A DNA stretch of 36,448 nt from an uncultured Parabacteroides sp. (GTDB lineage: Bacteria; Bacteroidota; Bacteroidia; Bacteroidales; Tannerellaceae). The notes below the pieces were generated by a model, which saw only the letters and a list, made by a program, of their open reading frames with translations, searched no databases and was not told the DNA's origin. Shown in pieces: positions 22,393 through 31,416 of this stretch (position 1 is the first letter of the stretch; each line of letters begins with the position of its first letter). The translations under genes were made by a program, and so were the position numbers. The stretch is from contig URZO01000037.1 in the NCBI GenBank assembly GCA_900552465.1, positions 1 to 36,448 of the forward strand, in the 5' to 3' direction.

Positions 22393-23897
22393 AAGTCACG
22401 CCCTGTCATTTCAGCCGGCTGTGCCATGCCTAAGATGTGCAGGATAGAGGGAGCGACGTCTGCCAGAACTCCGTTTTCGACTTTAGCGTCTTTGTTCTCT
22501 GTTACGTAGACGAATGGAACCGGGTTCAGGGAGTGAGCCGTGTTAGGAGTACCGTCTTCATTCAGTGCGTGATCGGCATTACCGTGGTCGGCGATGATGA
22601 TTACTTCATAACCGTTGGCTTTGGCAGCTTCCACCGTATCTTTCACGCAGTTGTCGATAGCTTCGACAGCCTTTTCGATAGCGCCGTAGATACCGGTATG
22701 GCCGACCATATCACCGTTTGCATAGTTCACCACGATGAAGTCGAACTTCTGCGTGCCGATAGCTTCCACCAGTTTGTCTTTTACTTCGTAAGCGCTCATT
22801 TCCGGCTTCAGGTCGTAGGTAGCCACTTTCGGGCTGGGAACCAGGATGCGTTCTTCGGCTTCATAGGGAGTTTCGCGTCCGCCATTGAAGAAGAAAGTCA
22901 CGTGAGCGTATTTCTCTGTCTCGGCGATGTGAAGCTGGGTCTTACCGCTGTTAGCCAGGTATTCGCCCAGTGTGTTCTGTACGTTTTCCTTGTCGAACAG
23001 GATGTGAACGCCTTTGAACGATGCATCGTACGGAGTCATGCAGTAGTATTGCAGGCCGGGGATCGTGTGCATACCCTGTTCCGGCATATCCTGCTGAGTC
23101 AGGACGACTGTCAGTTCTTTTGCGCGGTCGTTACGGTAGTTGAAGAAGATGACTACGTCGCCTTCCTTGATCGTGCCGTCTACGGTTGCATTGTTGATCG
23201 GTTTGATAAACTCGTCGGTTACGCCTTCGTCATACGATTCCTGCATCGCCTTAACCATGTCGTCGGCTTGTTTGCCCTTGCCTTCGACCAGCAGGTCGTA
23301 AGCCTCTTTCACACGTTCCCAACGTTTGTCGCGGTCCATAGCGTAAAAGCGACCGACAATAGAGGCGATCTTACCGGCAGACTGTGCACAATGGGCCGTC
23401 AGTTGTTCGATAAAGCCTTTACCGCTCTTCGGGTCTGTGTCACGGCCGTCCATAAAGCAATGGATGAACGTATTGTCGATTCCGTATTCCTTCGCGATAT
23501 CGCAAAGTTTAAACAGGTGGTCGAAAGAGCTGTGTACGCCGCCGTCGGAAGTCAATCCCATGAAATGAACGTTCTTGCCGTGTTCTTTAGCGTAAGAGAA
23601 GGCAGAAACGATTCCGGGATTCTTCATTATGCTGTTGTCTGCGCAGGCACGGTTGATCTTTACCAGGTCCTGATAAACGATACGTCCGGCGCCAATATTG
23701 AGGTGTCCTACTTCAGAGTTACCCATTTGTCCGTCAGGCAGCCCTACGTTTTCGCCGCTTGCCTGCAACTGGGAATGAGGATAATCAGCCAGCAAACTGT
23801 CCCAATAAGGAGTGGGAGTGTTAAAGATTACGTCGTCTTTACCTTGATCGCCGATACCCCAGCCGTCAAGAATCATTAAAAGGGCTTTCTTGCTCAT
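22380..23897 (-). CDS. gpmI: 2,3-bisphosphoglycerate-independent phosphoglycerate mutase
   Basis: A 505-residue glycolytic/gluconeogenic enzyme that interconverts 3- and 2-phosphoglycerate using two Mn ions and a phosphoserine. The N-terminus LMILDGWGIG carries a metal Asp, GNSEVGHLNIGAGR holds the catalytic Ser, DGRDTDP and RFYAMDRDKRW line the substrate site, and IADHGNADHALNEDG with AHSLNPVPF near the C-terminus completes the metal site. Length is standard. The last residues, LIKN and the stop codon, are written within the right inverted repeat of the adjacent four-helix-bundle cassette. A -7 element lies about 50 bp upstream. Confidence 0.97.
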   Translation of the reverse strand: MSKKALLMILDGWGIGDQGKDDVIFNTPTPYWDSLLADYPHSQLQASGENVGLPDGQMGNSEVGHLNIGAGRIVYQDLVKINRACADNSIMKNPGIVSAFSYAKEHGKNVHFMGLTSDGGVHSSFDHLFKLCDIAKEYGIDNTFIHCFMDGRDTDPKSGKGFIEQLTAHCAQSAGKIASIVGRFYAMDRDKRWERVKEAYDLLVEGKGKQADDMVKAMQESYDEGVTDEFIKPINNATVDGTIKEGDVVIFFNYRNDRAKELTVVLTQQDMPEQGMHTIPGLQYYCMTPYDASFKGVHILFDKENVQNTLGEYLANSGKTQLHIAETEKYAHVTFFFNGGRETPYEAEERILVPSPKVATYDLKPEMSAYEVKDKLVEAIGTQKFDFIVVNYANGDMVGHTGIYGAIEKAVEAIDNCVKDTVEAAKANGYEVIIIADHGNADHALNEDGTPNTAHSLNPVPFVYVTENKDAKVENGVLADVAPSILHILGMAQPAEMTGRDLIKN

Positions 23898-23946
23898 GAT
23901 TGCTTAATTTATTATATTGTTTATACTCATTATCGTTATTCGGGCG

Positions 23947-23954
23947 CAAAGATA
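23947..23954 (-). promoter_or_regulatory. -7 promoter element for gpmI
   Basis: On the minus strand this reads TATCTTTG, an exact TAnnTTTG match, 50 bp upstream of the gpmI start. No convincing -33 element is seen at the proper spacing. Confidence 0.5.
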
Positions 23955-23991
23955 ATTAATTTCAACCACATATTGTTTGCCCGTAAAGTAT

Positions 23992-23999
23992 TACTTTTG
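23992..23999 (+). promoter_or_regulatory. -7 promoter element for the YgjP-type peptidase gene
   Basis: TACTTTTG matches TAnnTTTG and ends 8 bp before the ATG at 24008. A TTG at 23973-23975 is 16 bp upstream. If used, the mRNA would be leaderless or nearly so. Confidence 0.4.
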
Positions 24000-24007
24000 T
24001 AAACGAT

Positions 24008-24706
24008 ATGGAAAAGACGATATACGACAAAGAGCTGGGAACCATTCTTATCCGTACCAGCTCCCGCGCTACCCGCTATACGCTCAAGATTTCCAAAGGA
24101 ACAATCACAGCGACTATGCCGTTAGGCGGCAATGAGGCACGTATGCTTGCCTTTATCCGCGAGAACAAGGAGAAACTGCGCGCCGCCCTTGACAAACATC
24201 CCGCCCGCCCTCTTCTGACAGAGGAGACGGAGATGCAAACGGCTACTTTCCGCCTCCATATTTTCCGTACCGACCGGGCTAATTTCTATATGAAGCTGGA
24301 CGGTGGCGTCCTGCATATCGCCTGCCCCAATCAAACCGACTTTACCGACAAGCGTGTCCAGGAATTATTAAAGGGTCTCTTGGAAAAAGCACTCCGCCAC
24401 GAAGCCCACCGCCTCTTGCCTTCGCGCCTGTTGGGCCTGGCATCCCGGCACGGCTTCACCTGCACGGGAATAAAGATATTCAACAGCAAGAGTCATTGGG
24501 GCAGTTGTACGCCCCGCCGCAGCATCAACCTATCCTTATCCTTGATGCTCCTCCCCTGGCACCTGGTCGACTACGTTCTCCTCCACGAACTTTGCCACAC
24601 CATCGAGATGAACCACAGCGACCGCTTCTGGGCGCTGATGGACAAAGTCACCGACGGGAAATCACAGGCGCTGAGAAAGGAGTTGAAGGGGTATCATATG
24701 TTGTAA
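24008..24706 (+). CDS. YgjP/DUF45-type M48-like metallopeptidase
   Basis: A 232-residue cytoplasmic protein of the YgjP-like (DUF45, WLM-related) metallopeptidase family. The zinc motif is LLHELCHTIEMNHSDRFW near residues 195-212: HExxH with a third His in MNHS. Upstream are the family's KSHWGSC segment (about 162-168) and the N-terminal strand-rich region with TSSRATRYTLKIS. Substrates are unknown; some relatives lie in restriction-modification loci, but that is not the case here. It is a single gene, divergent from gpmI, with a clear terminator. The start allows almost no 5' leader. Confidence 0.88.
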   Translation: MEKTIYDKELGTILIRTSSRATRYTLKISKGTITATMPLGGNEARMLAFIRENKEKLRAALDKHPARPLLTEETEMQTATFRLHIFRTDRANFYMKLDGGVLHIACPNQTDFTDKRVQELLKGLLEKALRHEAHRLLPSRLLGLASRHGFTCTGIKIFNSKSHWGSCTPRRSINLSLSLMLLPWHLVDYVLLHELCHTIEMNHSDRFWALMDKVTDGKSQALRKELKGYHML

Positions 24707-24737
24707 AAAAAGATATATTCCACTGATAAAAACAACG

Positions 24738-24776
24738 AAGCCCACGCAACCATCAGATTGCGCGGGCTTGTTTTTT
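24738..24776 (+). terminator. Intrinsic terminator after the YgjP-type gene
   Basis: AAGCCCACGCAA (24738-24749) and TTGCGCGGGCTT (24758-24769) pair with one A-C mismatch and an 8-nt loop, followed by GTTTTTT. Confidence 0.9.
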
Positions 24777-24962
24777 GTCTGCCTTCGGTCTTCACAGAGG
24801 GAGGGACAGATGAACTTTTTTCTGTAATTTCGATTACTTTAGTATTAATATTCACCGCTTGTTCGCCCTCACGGGGTAGTTGGACATCTCAGACGGGCGA
24901 CTATAAAAGACGCCTGTGGGAACGTGCCGCACGAGTGAATCTTAGAATTATTTGATTATAAA

Positions 24963-24991
24963 CACACCCCCTGTCCCCTCCCTAAGAGGGG
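24963..24991. repeat. REP-like element
   Basis: CACACACCCCCTG followed by TCCCCTCCCTAAGAGGGG is the same arrangement as at 33081-33112, with a slightly decayed palindrome. It lies 45 bp from the stop of the 1118-residue protein gene and may help end its transcript. Confidence 0.65.
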
Positions 24992-25035
24992 AACAGAGAA
25001 TGTTTTATATTCACTTTACTTCATTATACCGTCAA

Positions 25036-28000
25036 TTATTTAACGATAGCTTTTACAGCTTCTTCGCCTTCAACAGCTACAACGACTACACCGGCAGGAG
25101 CAGCGATCGTTGCGTCGCTTGAAGTGATAACTGTGTTAGCAACTACCTGGCCTAAGATGTTAGTGATAACAACCTTCTTGCCTTCGGCGTTAGCTATTCT
25201 TACTGCACCTTCCTGAGCAACTACAGCAACTTCAGTTGTTGCGATTTCTTCGTTGTCAGTAGCAAATTCGTCATCAGAAGTCTTACGAAGAACGTTGAAC
25301 TTCAATGCAGGGTCACCACCTGTAACAGCATCTTCGAAAGAAGACTTGTTGCTTGTCAATACCAGGCAACCATTCTGATTCTTCAACCATGCAGCGCAGT
25401 TAGGAGCGATTGACAATTTCGTACCGTTTGCACTGTATTTGCCATCTGTTTCAGGATAAGCCATAGACTCGATCAAGAATGAGTTTTCAACATCTTCTTT
25501 TTCTACGTTGATAGCCTTGTCAGGATATACGTAGCGGAATGACCAGGTCACATTCTTATGCATGTCCTTTGTCAGATCGACAATGAACGGATATACAGTT
25601 TCTTCATCCACATTTGCCGGATCGAAGTTTTCAACGATCTTCTTGTTTGCCTTTTCCAGATCTTCGAACTTGATTTCTTCATTCTTCAATGCTTTGTAAG
25701 CAGCCGGCAAGATATACAAGCTGTCACCTCTCTTGATAGCTTCAACGAAACCAACACGGGTATAAGCCTGTTTGTCGTCCAGATACGGCAGAGCGAGTTC
25801 GTTGTTTTCCGCATCAGTATACTTGGCTACAGAATCAGCAAAACTTACAAGATATTTACCTCTCCAGAATGCCGGGACAGCCATATGAGCGTGGATACAT
25901 TTAGATGCGTCGGTTGTCACTTCGAGAGTCTCACGGTCGATATGTACTTCGTCATACTGGCAAGGTTCAGCCACCTTACCCGGATAATAGCTGTTAGATA
26001 CGGAGATCAAATACTGCGGTTTGATATATCCCAAGCCACGGGTTACCCAAGCAGTATCCACTCTGAACGCCAATTTGCCTTCTGCCTTGTCCTTGCTCCA
26101 AATACCCAGATAGTCAACAGTTTCGTTCAGGAAGTTTTTGTTCGTTTCATCCATCAGGAATTCATTACGATATCTTTCGTAGAATAACAGGCTATCTACG
26201 CCAGTTTCCACTTCGCCGATATTTTCGTTGTTGAAACGGCGGTAAATAGGAGTATCATCAAGTTTGATGCTGAAAGCAGAAGAACGTTCCGTAGCCAGTT
26301 CCTGTACGCCGATCGGAGAATTCAGGTTGTTATCGGATACGCCGGCTTTAGAGAATGCGGGCAGCAAATCACTACCGTTATCATAAGACTTGATGATCGT
26401 AAAGAAATCGTCCTCGCCGTAGTAGTTGTTTGCCTTCATATAGAAGCTATCAATTTCAGGCAGATATTCACGTTGTGCCATTGCATATTTCTTATCTGCG
26501 ATAGAATCCATGACAGCTCCTTCGCGAGCAATGATATAAGCAGTTCTATACAGACGTGCGATACCGATTTTACCATAGATTGTCTTAGCATAAGCCTTAT
26601 CGTTATCATTTGGATCACCTACACCATAGTGATATTCCTTGCTTTCAAAAGACTGTAACTCGAAGTTCACACCCTTTCTGTTATCCTTGGCATAGAGCAA
26701 GCTATCATTATCGATAGTCAGATAACGAGCATCTTCGTCCAATGCATACGGATGGAAATATTTGAATACATATTTATTTATGTTGTATTGGATATCGGCA
26801 GCCGGACGATGGTAATATCCCAGATACTTGTCGTTGTAAGCTTCCGGATATTCGTCTTTGTCAATTTCCTTTATTTCCAGGTTTGCACCAGCCAGATCTC
26901 CCGAATAAGCAAAAATCTTACCCTCAGCATCTTTGTAAAGCTGTACAGTGATCTTATTGCCATATTCACGGTTTTCGATCACGATCGGAGAAGTAGCGGC
27001 CAAATTGCCGTCGTCATAAGTTCTGTCGATAACCCACTGGTAAGCAGGCATGTGAGCTGCCAACTGAGATTCTTCGTCAAAGTCTACCCAATCTTTAACA
27101 GTACCGTTTCCATACAACGGATATGCGAAATATTTACCGGTTGTCAGATCCTTGATCGTGTACAGACCATCTTTTACGGATATACGGTCAAGACCTACCG
27201 GATCACTGCAACCGCCAAAGCCCAATTTGATGTGAGTGGCCGTGGAATCGTTGCCGACTGTCAACGCCCATTTCACGTTCGGATCCAAATCCTGCAATAC
27301 AATGTAAGTAGAATCGGCATCATGTGTCTTATGGTCGAAATAGTTTTCACCATTCAAGCGCCAGATTGCCGTATCCACTCTCATATAGATGCTATCGCTG
27401 GACAAAGCGTAGTTTACCTGGAATACGTAATGCCCTATCGTTTTGGCTGTTTTGTCAAGATCCCATGCAGCTGCACCGGTTGTATCGGTCAGGACAAGGA
27501 ACCTGTTACCGCTTGCATTATGCCAAGACGTATCGACACGCAGGTAAGTTCCTTTCTTCGTCGTGAAGTATACACCCTTGTTAGTAACACCGGCAAACGT
27601 TGTATCATGCGCGATCAGTTCCTGTTCGAATACATTGCGCAGAATAACATCTTTTCCCGGAGCGTTAACCAATTCTTTTTCCTTGCCACCTATCGTTTTC
27701 CAGAAACTGAATCCGATACCGGTGCTGTCAGCGCTTCCTAATAATGTATGAAGAGCATGTGCATTCAAAGTGAGATGTCCTGGAGCTACCAATGTGAAGA
27801 CATAGCCTTCGTCAGTCGTATGCTTCTTGATCGTATCCGTATTAGCGCCGATCTTCATAGCCTGCAAACCGCCCATAGCACCTGTCTGATCCCAAACCAA
27901 TGCAACAACACTATCTTCTGCCGGCACGTACGTATACATAGGACGTTTCGTGTCCAGCGGATCCAGAGCTTCAGAGAAAGCCCATCCGTCCAAATCAACA

Positions 28001-28392
28001 CCGACAGCCAACGTATCGCCAGAAGCAGTATAATTGTTCCATGCCGGATTAATGTCGATAGCTAATTTTTTACCAGTTGCCTTGTTACGAAAATCGTAAA
28101 TCGGAGCCTGGCCCTTTTCGGCTGGTTTCGTTACAGCCACACACCATAAAGAATTTGCCAAAGAATCGGGAGATAAATTGGCCCGGTTTTTCACATACAG
28201 CGAATCACTTCCGTCTGCACGCTTAGTCATCACGATGACAGAATCCTGGTTCGCACCGACAGCAATCTGGTACAATTCATCATTGTACGTACCGTCGGTC
28301 TTCTCCAGTGTGACATCCTGTGCAGATGCAGAACCAATTCCCATAGTGGCCAGCAAAGCGCTGACCAAAAGAGTAGAAAACTTCTTGTTCAT
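25036..28392 (-). CDS. Very large secreted protein with DUF6383/T9SS-like C-terminal domain
   Basis: An 1118-residue exported protein. The signal peptide MNKKFSTLLVSALLATMGIGSASA is cleaved before QDV. The body is acidic, rich in Asp, Tyr and Thr, with strand-like repeats of the kind 'DSxYMRVDT', 'TYLRVDTSW' and 'GKYFAYPLYG'. The last 75 residues (KVVITNILGQVV ... APAGVVVVAVEGEEAVKAIVK) resemble the type A sorting domain of type IX secretion, and I recall DUF6383 for such Parabacteroides proteins. A surface or S-layer-like role is an inference from size, acidity and tail. Only one Cys pair region is visible. It is a single gene with a long, AT-rich leader holding a hairpin. Confidence 0.75.
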   Translation of the reverse strand: MNKKFSTLLVSALLATMGIGSASAQDVTLEKTDGTYNDELYQIAVGANQDSVIVMTKRADGSDSLYVKNRANLSPDSLANSLWCVAVTKPAEKGQAPIYDFRNKATGKKLAIDINPAWNNYTASGDTLAVGVDLDGWAFSEALDPLDTKRPMYTYVPAEDSVVALVWDQTGAMGGLQAMKIGANTDTIKKHTTDEGYVFTLVAPGHLTLNAHALHTLLGSADSTGIGFSFWKTIGGKEKELVNAPGKDVILRNVFEQELIAHDTTFAGVTNKGVYFTTKKGTYLRVDTSWHNASGNRFLVLTDTTGAAAWDLDKTAKTIGHYVFQVNYALSSDSIYMRVDTAIWRLNGENYFDHKTHDADSTYIVLQDLDPNVKWALTVGNDSTATHIKLGFGGCSDPVGLDRISVKDGLYTIKDLTTGKYFAYPLYGNGTVKDWVDFDEESQLAAHMPAYQWVIDRTYDDGNLAATSPIVIENREYGNKITVQLYKDAEGKIFAYSGDLAGANLEIKEIDKDEYPEAYNDKYLGYYHRPAADIQYNINKYVFKYFHPYALDEDARYLTIDNDSLLYAKDNRKGVNFELQSFESKEYHYGVGDPNDNDKAYAKTIYGKIGIARLYRTAYIIAREGAVMDSIADKKYAMAQREYLPEIDSFYMKANNYYGEDDFFTIIKSYDNGSDLLPAFSKAGVSDNNLNSPIGVQELATERSSAFSIKLDDTPIYRRFNNENIGEVETGVDSLLFYERYRNEFLMDETNKNFLNETVDYLGIWSKDKAEGKLAFRVDTAWVTRGLGYIKPQYLISVSNSYYPGKVAEPCQYDEVHIDRETLEVTTDASKCIHAHMAVPAFWRGKYLVSFADSVAKYTDAENNELALPYLDDKQAYTRVGFVEAIKRGDSLYILPAAYKALKNEEIKFEDLEKANKKIVENFDPANVDEETVYPFIVDLTKDMHKNVTWSFRYVYPDKAINVEKEDVENSFLIESMAYPETDGKYSANGTKLSIAPNCAAWLKNQNGCLVLTSNKSSFEDAVTGGDPALKFNVLRKTSDDEFATDNEEIATTEVAVVAQEGAVRIANAEGKKVVITNILGQVVANTVITSSDATIAAPAGVVVVAVEGEEAVKAIVK

Positions 28393-28505
28393 AATCTAAA
28401 TTTTAATATTAATAATACAGTTAATTGAAATGTCAGTTCTATATATATGTACGCACGTTAATAATGTGCGTTTGTTAAATTTTGTACTTTGACTACGAAT
28501 ACCAT

Positions 28506-28531
28506 CGTTTTTTTTAGTCATTTTTTTCGCC
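28506..28531. repeat. T-rich direct repeat, copy 1
   Basis: Eight T, then AGTCA, seven T and CGCC. The same sequence with one T fewer is found at 28691-28715. A TATCTTTG follows directly at 28532-28539. Confidence 0.7.
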
Positions 28532-28632
28532 TATCTTTGAACTTCGTATCGGAAAGGGCTATTTTTGTACAGGAATTGCTATCTAATTGATAAGAAAGAA
28601 TATAGAGGTAGGAAATTTTTTATTGAAAAGAG

Positions 28633-28662
28633 TTGTGGTTTAAAAAGGAATGCGTATTTTTG
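28633..28662 (+). promoter_or_regulatory. Promoter-like pair in the gene-free region
   Basis: TTG at 28633-28635, 19 bp, then TATTTTTG at 28655-28662, a full TAnnTTTG match. No coding sequence lies downstream before 29304. Confidence 0.4.
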
Positions 28663-28690
28663 TGCAGTAAAAATGACGAATTAAAACGAT

Positions 28691-28715
28691 CCTTTTTTTT
28701 AGTCATTTTTTCGCC
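28691..28715. repeat. T-rich direct repeat, copy 2
   Basis: CC, eight T, AGTCA, six T, CGCC; matches copy 1 at 28506-28531, 185 bp away in the same orientation. Confidence 0.7.
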
Positions 28716-28818
28716 ACTCAACAAACTGAATTCCAGATATTTACTTTAAAAATCAATAGTCTTAAAAAGCATTAACGGCGTTCGTGTCGAAAAAACGGTG
28801 CTTTTTAGGGAAAACCCC

Positions 28819-28885
28819 GATGCCTACTGCGTTCTGAAGGGGTGCCTATTCGTTTTTGATTCGATGCTTATCCGTTCAATTTTGG
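28819..28885. repeat. Three-unit 22-bp tandem repeat
   Basis: Units begin at 28819, 28841 and 28863 (GATGCCTACTGCGTT, GGTGCCTATTCGTTT, GATGCTTATCCGTTC). The period is exactly 22 bp, close to two helical turns. Confidence 0.6.
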
Positions 28886-28906
28886 GCCTTTGATGAATTT
28901 CGTGTT

Positions 28907-29297
28907 AAAAAGCTGCCGAAACTGCCAAAATTGCCCCCCGATGTTTTAAATGGCGACAACCTGTTTAGCCTGCTCCGCATTCTGGAACAAACCATCTATT
29001 TATCAAGTGATTAAGTCTAATTTTTCGGCTTTACGAAAGAATTTATCGAAACTATGTGCACCGGCGCCACAGCCATTTACGGCTATCAATAGATCGTGAC
29101 GTTTGAAACTTCCCGCACAGCATCCTTTACATGTCTCACGACATCCTTCAGAAGGCTGTGGAGAAGGTTACAAACGAATTCTCAATAGTAGACAAAAGAA
29201 CAATATACAACTATATATCAACACATTACTATTTAACATAGCAGTTAACCCACCCAAAACACTATCGGGGGCAAATTTGGCAGTTTAGGCAGTTTTT
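28907..29297. mobile_element. MITE-like element with ~40-bp terminal inverted repeats
   Basis: The left end (28907-28947) and right end (29256-29297) are imperfect reverse complements. Shared blocks are AAAAA, CTGCC, AAACTGCCAAA, TTGCCCCC and GTTTT. The 391-bp unit has no ORF of convincing length; a short minus-strand frame with the string LIAVNGCGAGAHSFDKFF lies inside but I cannot assign it. The right end is 7 bp from the glycosidase stop. I infer a non-autonomous transposon remnant. Confidence 0.6.
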
Positions 29298-29304
29298 CGG
29301 ATTG

Positions 29305-31416
29305 TCACTGCATCGGGACGAAACCTTCATAGCGGACTGTCCAGCTTCCGTCTTTCGGGAAGCCGGGGGCATCGCCTTCCGAACCGTCCCAGCCACCACA
29401 CATCATGGCTACGGCTGTCAGCAAAGCGCCGTTGGAGGGAAAATAAGGGAAGGGTCCGCCTGTAGCCAAACCGTGTTCGTCGAACTGGAAGCCGGCAGAA
29501 GGATGCATCAGCATATCGACGGCCAGTTCCGGCTGGCCTGTGCGGGCGGCAGCCATTGCCAGCATCGGGAAATCCCAGCCCCAGATGCGGTTGAATTGCC
29601 ACTCCTTCGTGACTTTTTCGAGCGTACGCCTGAAAGTCAGCTGATCCACCCCGTCGCCGGGCAACATCCCATACACGCCGGTCAGGGCGGGATGCTCGTA
29701 GGTATATTTTGTCCACATATCGGGGATGCCTTCGTATGTCGTATAGACACCGTCGGCAACAGGAAGGGGCGCCATTTTTGAAAGGACTTCCTTCCACTTC
29801 CGAGTCTTCTTTTCCGGCAGCCCCAGACGATCCGCCCATTCCAATGCCGTACGCAGGCCGTAGCGGAAATAGCCCAACTCGAAAATAGGATTGATGGTCT
29901 GCAACGGGTCTGTATTCTCGGAGACGACAACGACGGGAGGGCCGAGGACATACTGTTTCGTTTTCTTGTCGTAGAACAGGTAATCGGCCATATAATCGGC
30001 CGTGTTCAGGACGATCTCTTTCCACTTCGCCAATGTTTCGGGCGTAGGGTCCAAACGGTATTGCATCTCGGCAAAATAGATCGGATGAGGCTCGTGCCAG
30101 ATCAGATAGGCATGTGCGCTACCGGGCCATTCGCGGTTGAAGTTACCGGTGCACTTCGGCCAGCGCGCTCCGGTGCGTCCTTCACTCTTGGCGCGTTCGA
30201 GGGCTTGCGGCATAAAGTCTTTATAGACGTTCAGATAGCGGTCGAAACACTCCATCCGGTTCCACAGTCCGAAGTGCACGCCATGCCACCAGATCATCTC
30301 GAAGTGGAAACGGCCGTACCAACCGTTATTCACCAGACCGGATTCCTGGGGAGGATAGAGGCCGCTTTCATTCATACGCATCAGGTATTGCGAGAGGACG
30401 ATGCGGCGTTCCAGTTCCAGCCAACGCGGGTCTTTGCTGCCTGACAGGTCGACGGCGGCTCCCGAACGCCAGTATTTCTCCCAATTGGCGGCACTCTTCC
30501 GCTCGATCGAGGCGACGGGTTCCGTCACATCGGTAACCGGCTCAGGAGAGAAGCAGCAGGTGAAAGAGAACGTATGGGTATGCTGGGGCTGGAGCAGGAA
30601 CTTATGCGCCTTTTCCGATTCGCGGGCGAAGGTGGCAGGGCCGGTCCAGTCGAGGGTTGCGTAATAACGGGTATCGTCCATCGTACGACTGATACGGACC
30701 GAGTTGGAGGCCAGCTTCTCATAGGTGGAAGTATGGCCGGAAATGGTATCGTAGCGTCCTATATAGTGTTTGAAATAGCGTCCGTCCGGATAAGGAAAGT
30801 CAAGGTAGATACTCATATTGCCATCGTTCAGCAGTTCGGATTCGATCGTGACACCGATCATATCTTTCTCGGGATGGCAGACGGTGCGTACTTTCACCTC
30901 TTTGCGGTTCAGCTCGAAACGGCTGTAGACCACACCTGTCCACAGGTCGATTTCCTGGCGGGCATTGCCCAGGTCGATCTCTTGCGCCTCTTTCCCGTCT
31001 TCGCGCAGCAGACGGAAACCGATACGGCCCAGGTTATAGCGGTGGGGATTCTTGGTCAGCCATTCGGAAAGCTCCGGCTGGGCGGGGTCGCGAAGTTCAT
31101 AGGCGATCTTTTTCCCGTGCGTCTCGACAACGACCGGACGATAGTCTTCCGCCTTCATCCCTTCGGGAAGCGAGAAACTATGCCAACCCCAATCAGACAG
31201 GGTGTTAAAAGGGACGAAGGTCTGCAACCCGGTTATATCCATTCCGAAGGCGAACTTTCCGTTACCTACCTGTGCCGGGCTCTTCAACAATGTCCCGGTC
31301 GTACACACCCCGTGTCGCTTCACTACGGCTTCACGGTCAATAGGCTCCCCTATTGCCGACAAAGGAAGCAGTGCTGACAGGCAGAAAAGACTCAGTAAAT
31401 TTATCAGTTTTTTCAT
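29305..31416 (-). CDS. Exported (alpha/alpha)6 six-hairpin glycosidase
   Basis: A 703-residue exported protein. The signal peptide covers about 23 residues (LINLLSLFCLSALLPLSAIG then EP). An N-terminal beta-sandwich region (about 30-310) is followed by an (alpha/alpha)6 barrel (about 330-690), as in clan GH-L-like enzymes of the GH65/GH95 type. Barrel signs are GRFHFEMIWWHGVHFGLW, SENTDPLQTINPIFELGYFRYGL, and FNRIWGWDFPMLAMAAARTG. The exact family and the sugar bond cut cannot be told by eye. No SusC/SusD pair or sulfatase is adjacent, so it is not in a visible polysaccharide locus. It is located between cstA copy 2 (129 bp upstream) and the MITE-like element. Confidence 0.78.
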   Translation of the reverse strand: MKKLINLLSLFCLSALLPLSAIGEPIDREAVVKRHGVCTTGTLLKSPAQVGNGKFAFGMDITGLQTFVPFNTLSDWGWHSFSLPEGMKAEDYRPVVVETHGKKIAYELRDPAQPELSEWLTKNPHRYNLGRIGFRLLREDGKEAQEIDLGNARQEIDLWTGVVYSRFELNRKEVKVRTVCHPEKDMIGVTIESELLNDGNMSIYLDFPYPDGRYFKHYIGRYDTISGHTSTYEKLASNSVRISRTMDDTRYYATLDWTGPATFARESEKAHKFLLQPQHTHTFSFTCCFSPEPVTDVTEPVASIERKSAANWEKYWRSGAAVDLSGSKDPRWLELERRIVLSQYLMRMNESGLYPPQESGLVNNGWYGRFHFEMIWWHGVHFGLWNRMECFDRYLNVYKDFMPQALERAKSEGRTGARWPKCTGNFNREWPGSAHAYLIWHEPHPIYFAEMQYRLDPTPETLAKWKEIVLNTADYMADYLFYDKKTKQYVLGPPVVVVSENTDPLQTINPIFELGYFRYGLRTALEWADRLGLPEKKTRKWKEVLSKMAPLPVADGVYTTYEGIPDMWTKYTYEHPALTGVYGMLPGDGVDQLTFRRTLEKVTKEWQFNRIWGWDFPMLAMAAARTGQPELAVDMLMHPSAGFQFDEHGLATGGPFPYFPSNGALLTAVAMMCGGWDGSEGDAPGFPKDGSWTVRYEGFVPMQ

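Larger units (their letters stand above)
24707..25035. other. Intergenic region between the peptidase and the 1118-residue secreted protein
   Basis: This 329-bp stretch between convergent genes holds the terminator at 24738-24776 and a REP-like element at 24963-24991. An open frame across 24758-24955 shows a lipobox-like string (IFTACS) but overlaps the terminator and looks fortuitous. Confidence 0.5.
28393..29304. other. 912-bp gene-free region upstream of the secreted protein gene
   Basis: From left to right this holds a hairpin in the 5' leader of the secreted-protein gene (ACGCAC / GTGCGT, 28451-28471), two copies of a T-rich direct repeat (28506-28531, 28691-28715), a plus-strand promoter-like pair (28633-28662), a stem with arms 28761-28771 and 28799-28809, a three-unit 22-bp tandem repeat (28819-28885), and the MITE-like element at 28907-29297. 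I see no convincing protein gene. The plus-strand promoter could make a non-coding RNA across the stem and tandem repeat. Confidence 0.55.

Noticed and set aside
24758..24955. 65-residue frame with a lipobox-like LIFTACS string
   Set aside because: It begins inside the terminator of the upstream gene, has no ribosome site, and the rest shows no protein-like pattern; the string is likely chance in an AT-rich stretch.
28953..29099. 49-codon plus-strand frame and a minus-strand frame inside the MITE-like element
   Set aside because: Both are short and without a recognised motif or ribosome site; they are better seen as part of the non-coding element.
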